DNA of 64,000 bases from Leptospirales bacterium (lineage in GTDB: Bacteria > Spirochaetota > Leptospiria > Leptospirales > Leptonemataceae), in assembly GCA_019694655.1 (NCBI GenBank), contig JAIBBN010000011.1, forward strand, positions 35,072 through 99,071, written 5' to 3'. Below are positions 62,344 to 64,000 of this stretch, piece after piece (within the stretch, counting starts at the first letter, position 1; each line of letters starts with the position of its first letter). The notes under the pieces were generated by a model that worked only from the letters and a program-made list of their open reading frames with translations, was not told the DNA's origin and did not search any database. The position numbers and the translations under genes are program-made.

Positions 62344-63544
62344 CAGCAGGTCGCCAGCGCGAACCATTTTGCATGTCGATATGGACGCCTTTTATGCTTC
62401 CATTGAGGAGCTCGACCAGCCATCTCTTCGCGGAAAGCCCGTCGTTGTCGGCGCCGATCCAAGAGGAGGGCGCGGGCGCGGCGTCGTCTCTACCGCGAAC
62501 TACGAAGCTCGCCGCTATGGAATTCATTCAGCAATGCCTATCTCACGCGCTTATTTGCTCTGCCCGCAGGCAGAATTCTTGCCCCCCCGTTTTGATCGCT
62601 ATGTCGCTCTATCAACACAAATCATGCAGATCCTGCAACGCTTCTCGCCAGAACTCGAACCCTTGAGTATCGACGAAGCCTTCCTGGATTGCACCGCCAG
62701 CGTTGTCGCATTGGGACCGGGACTCGCTATTGCCCGCGCTATCAAGCAAGCCGTCCATTCTGAAACTGGCCTCACCGCCAGCGTCGGCGTAGCGGCCAAC
62801 AAGTTTGTCGCAAAGGTCGCCTCTGACCTCGAGAAACCGGACGGCCTTGTGCTATGCGCGGCCGGAGAAGAGGCGGCCTTTCTAGCGGCCCTGCCCATTC
62901 GAAAGCTGTGGGGAGTTGGACCGCGTACAGCGGAACGGTTGCAGGCGGCCGGAATCCACACGATTGGCGCACTGGCCTCCGCAAATCCTGAAGCGCTGCG
63001 CTGCGCCCTGAAGAATCAAGCGCCACGATTGCAAGCCCTGGCCAGGGGCGAGGACAGTCGCGCCGTCGACAGTTCCAGAGTTCGCAAGTCCATAAGCGAA
63101 GAGACTACATTTGTAACAGATCAACTTGATCCAGCAACTGTCGTGCAGGCGCTGCGCTTCACCGCTGATCAGGCTACCCGCCGTCTCCGAAAGGAAGGAT
63201 TGCAAGCGCGTACCATTCATCTCAAGCTGCGCTACAGCAATTTCGAGACGCTACTTCGCAGCCACACCTTCGATGAGCCCATCGATACCTTTGAAACCGT
63301 ATTCTCCTGCGCGCTACAGCTCTTGCGGCGTTGCGCCGACGATCAACGAGCGAAAAGATTGGTTGGCGTCGGTCTGAGTTCGCTTACGCCCCGAGGACAG
63401 GAAAAAGACGGCCAGCTGCTACTGCCGACGCAAGAGGAAAAAGGGAACGAGGTGCGCCGCGATGAGCTCTTCGACTGGATGATTGCCCGCTTTGGCAAGC
63501 ACGTCAGCAGGGCTTCGCTAATTCCACCGAGAAAAGATGATTGA
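62327..63544 (+). CDS. dinB: DNA polymerase IV (Y-family translesion polymerase)
   Basis: About 405 residues. ILHVDMDAFYASIEEL and SIDEAFLD carry the catalytic acidic triad (D in D-M-D, and D-E). The helix-hairpin-helix is KLWGVGPRTAERLQ and the little-finger domain follows. A clamp-binding-like QLLLP lies near the C-terminus. It bypasses lesions with low fidelity. The start is unclear: the frame is open upstream and no ATG precedes the first motif, so TTG 62327 is proposed; GTG 62258 is an alternative. Overlaps the radical SAM gene. Confidence 0.9.
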   Translation: MQSRINSRSPARTILHVDMDAFYASIEELDQPSLRGKPVVVGADPRGGRGRGVVSTANYEARRYGIHSAMPISRAYLLCPQAEFLPPRFDRYVALSTQIMQILQRFSPELEPLSIDEAFLDCTASVVALGPGLAIARAIKQAVHSETGLTASVGVAANKFVAKVASDLEKPDGLVLCAAGEEAAFLAALPIRKLWGVGPRTAERLQAAGIHTIGALASANPEALRCALKNQAPRLQALARGEDSRAVDSSRVRKSISEETTFVTDQLDPATVVQALRFTADQATRRLRKEGLQARTIHLKLRYSNFETLLRSHTFDEPIDTFETVFSCALQLLRRCADDQRAKRLVGVGLSSLTPRGQEKDGQLLLPTQEEKGNEVRRDELFDWMIARFGKHVSRASLIPPRKDD

Positions 63545-63594
63545 TTCCCTGCTTCCGCATTGCCTATTCCACTGGCCGCGCCTCTAAAACCAAT

Positions 63595-64000
63595 ATGGAC
63601 AGCAAGCTGGAGATTCACCGCGCTCGCTCCAGAGGGAGTTTCGATTTTGGCTGGCTGCGCACTGCACACAGCTTTTCCTTTGGCGAGTACCGCAATCCGG
63701 CTCGAGTACAATTTGGTCAATTACGCGTCCTGAATGATGATTCCTTGATTGGCGGGGCCGGGTTTGACACGCATCCACATAGGAATATGGAAATCATTAG
63801 CATTCCGCTGCGCGGCGCCCTCGAACATCACGATAGCGGCGGAAACCATGGGGTCCTTCGCTCTGGCAACATTCAAATCATGTCCGCTGGCGCCGGCATT
63901 CTTCACTCTGAATTCAATCATTCTGCAACGGAAGATCTCAACTTCTTGCAGATCTGGATTCTGCCCCGAATTCGCGACATCGATCCGCGCTACCAACAGC
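63595..64000 (+). CDS. Pirin family protein, 5' part
   Basis: The frame is open from ATG 63595 to the window edge, giving 135 residues; the C-terminal part lies outside. The cupin core has F-D-T-H-P-H-R-N-M-E-I-I-S, then EHHDSGG and I-M-S-A-G-A-G-I-L-H-S-E-F-N, containing the His and Glu that bind iron in pirins. It resembles YhhW-type quercetin 2,3-dioxygenases and redox-sensing pirins. It starts 50 bp after dinB, same strand. Truncated only by the window end. Confidence 0.85.
   Translation, partial: MDSKLEIHRARSRGSFDFGWLRTAHSFSFGEYRNPARVQFGQLRVLNDDSLIGGAGFDTHPHRNMEIISIPLRGALEHHDSGGNHGVLRSGNIQIMSAGAGILHSEFNHSATEDLNFLQIWILPRIRDIDPRYQQ

Overview
The window looks like ordinary chromosome from a GC-rich, diderm, free-living bacterium, most likely a spirochaete of the Leptospirales. 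The best evidence is a lipoprotein at 29606-30274 that aligns along its whole length with leptospiral LipL32. Supporting signs are spirochaete-style relaxed lipoboxes and a small Cys-rich exported protein. The gene set is mostly housekeeping. I see no insertion sequence, prophage or CRISPR array, and no gene-free stretch longer than about 200 bp. Genes are very tightly packed: many same-strand neighbours share ATGA, so long translationally coupled chains are the rule.

Layout. 1-5.3 kb: a TolC/RND efflux pair facing a small DUF2892 membrane gene; the divergent promoter region holds two matching palindromes. 5.3-8.7 kb: DUF374 acyltransferase, prfB, a terminator and a CoA-transferase. 8.7-11.7 kb: response regulator, HEAT-repeat protein and two exported unknowns. 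11.9-12.7 kb: small genes and tRNA-Phe. 12.7-21.6 kb (minus strand): an eight-gene overlapping chain of HATPase, GT2, MrfB and MrfA (DNA repair), a GT39-type glycosyltransferase, a Cys-rich protein, truD and lipB. 21.6-27.2 kb: ABC-2 exporter, sixA and a four-gene glycan cluster. 27.2-30.3 kb: argG, an EI24 membrane protein and the LipL32-like lipoprotein with its terminator. 30.3-37.8 kb: acyltransferase-3, FAH, HAD, then an apparent ether-lipid set (SDR, alkyl-DHAP synthase, lipid kinase), two unknowns and a STAS protein.

37.9-64 kb: an unusual ATP-grasp/FMN dehydrogenase fusion, mnmG, pstSCAB-phoU with a candidate Pho box, a lipoprotein, a HAD hydrolase, trpE-trpG, an RHS-like exported protein, and rsmG-parA-parB with two parS-like sites inside rsmG. 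That last group suggests the window lies near the chromosome origin. It continues with a rhomboid-fold protein carrying a Cys/His-rich tail, an NDH-2-like oxidoreductase, a ThiF-rhodanese protein, a three-gene proton-pumping transhydrogenase, a papain-fold lipoprotein lacking its catalytic Cys and His, a photolyase-like radical SAM protein overlapping dinB, and a pirin cut by the window end.

The items most worth following up are the paired palindromes at 4912-5036, the LipL32-like lipoprotein, the ATP-grasp/FMN fusion, the dead papain-like lipoprotein, the clamp-binding-like motif in the radical SAM protein next to dinB, and the parS-like sites in rsmG.
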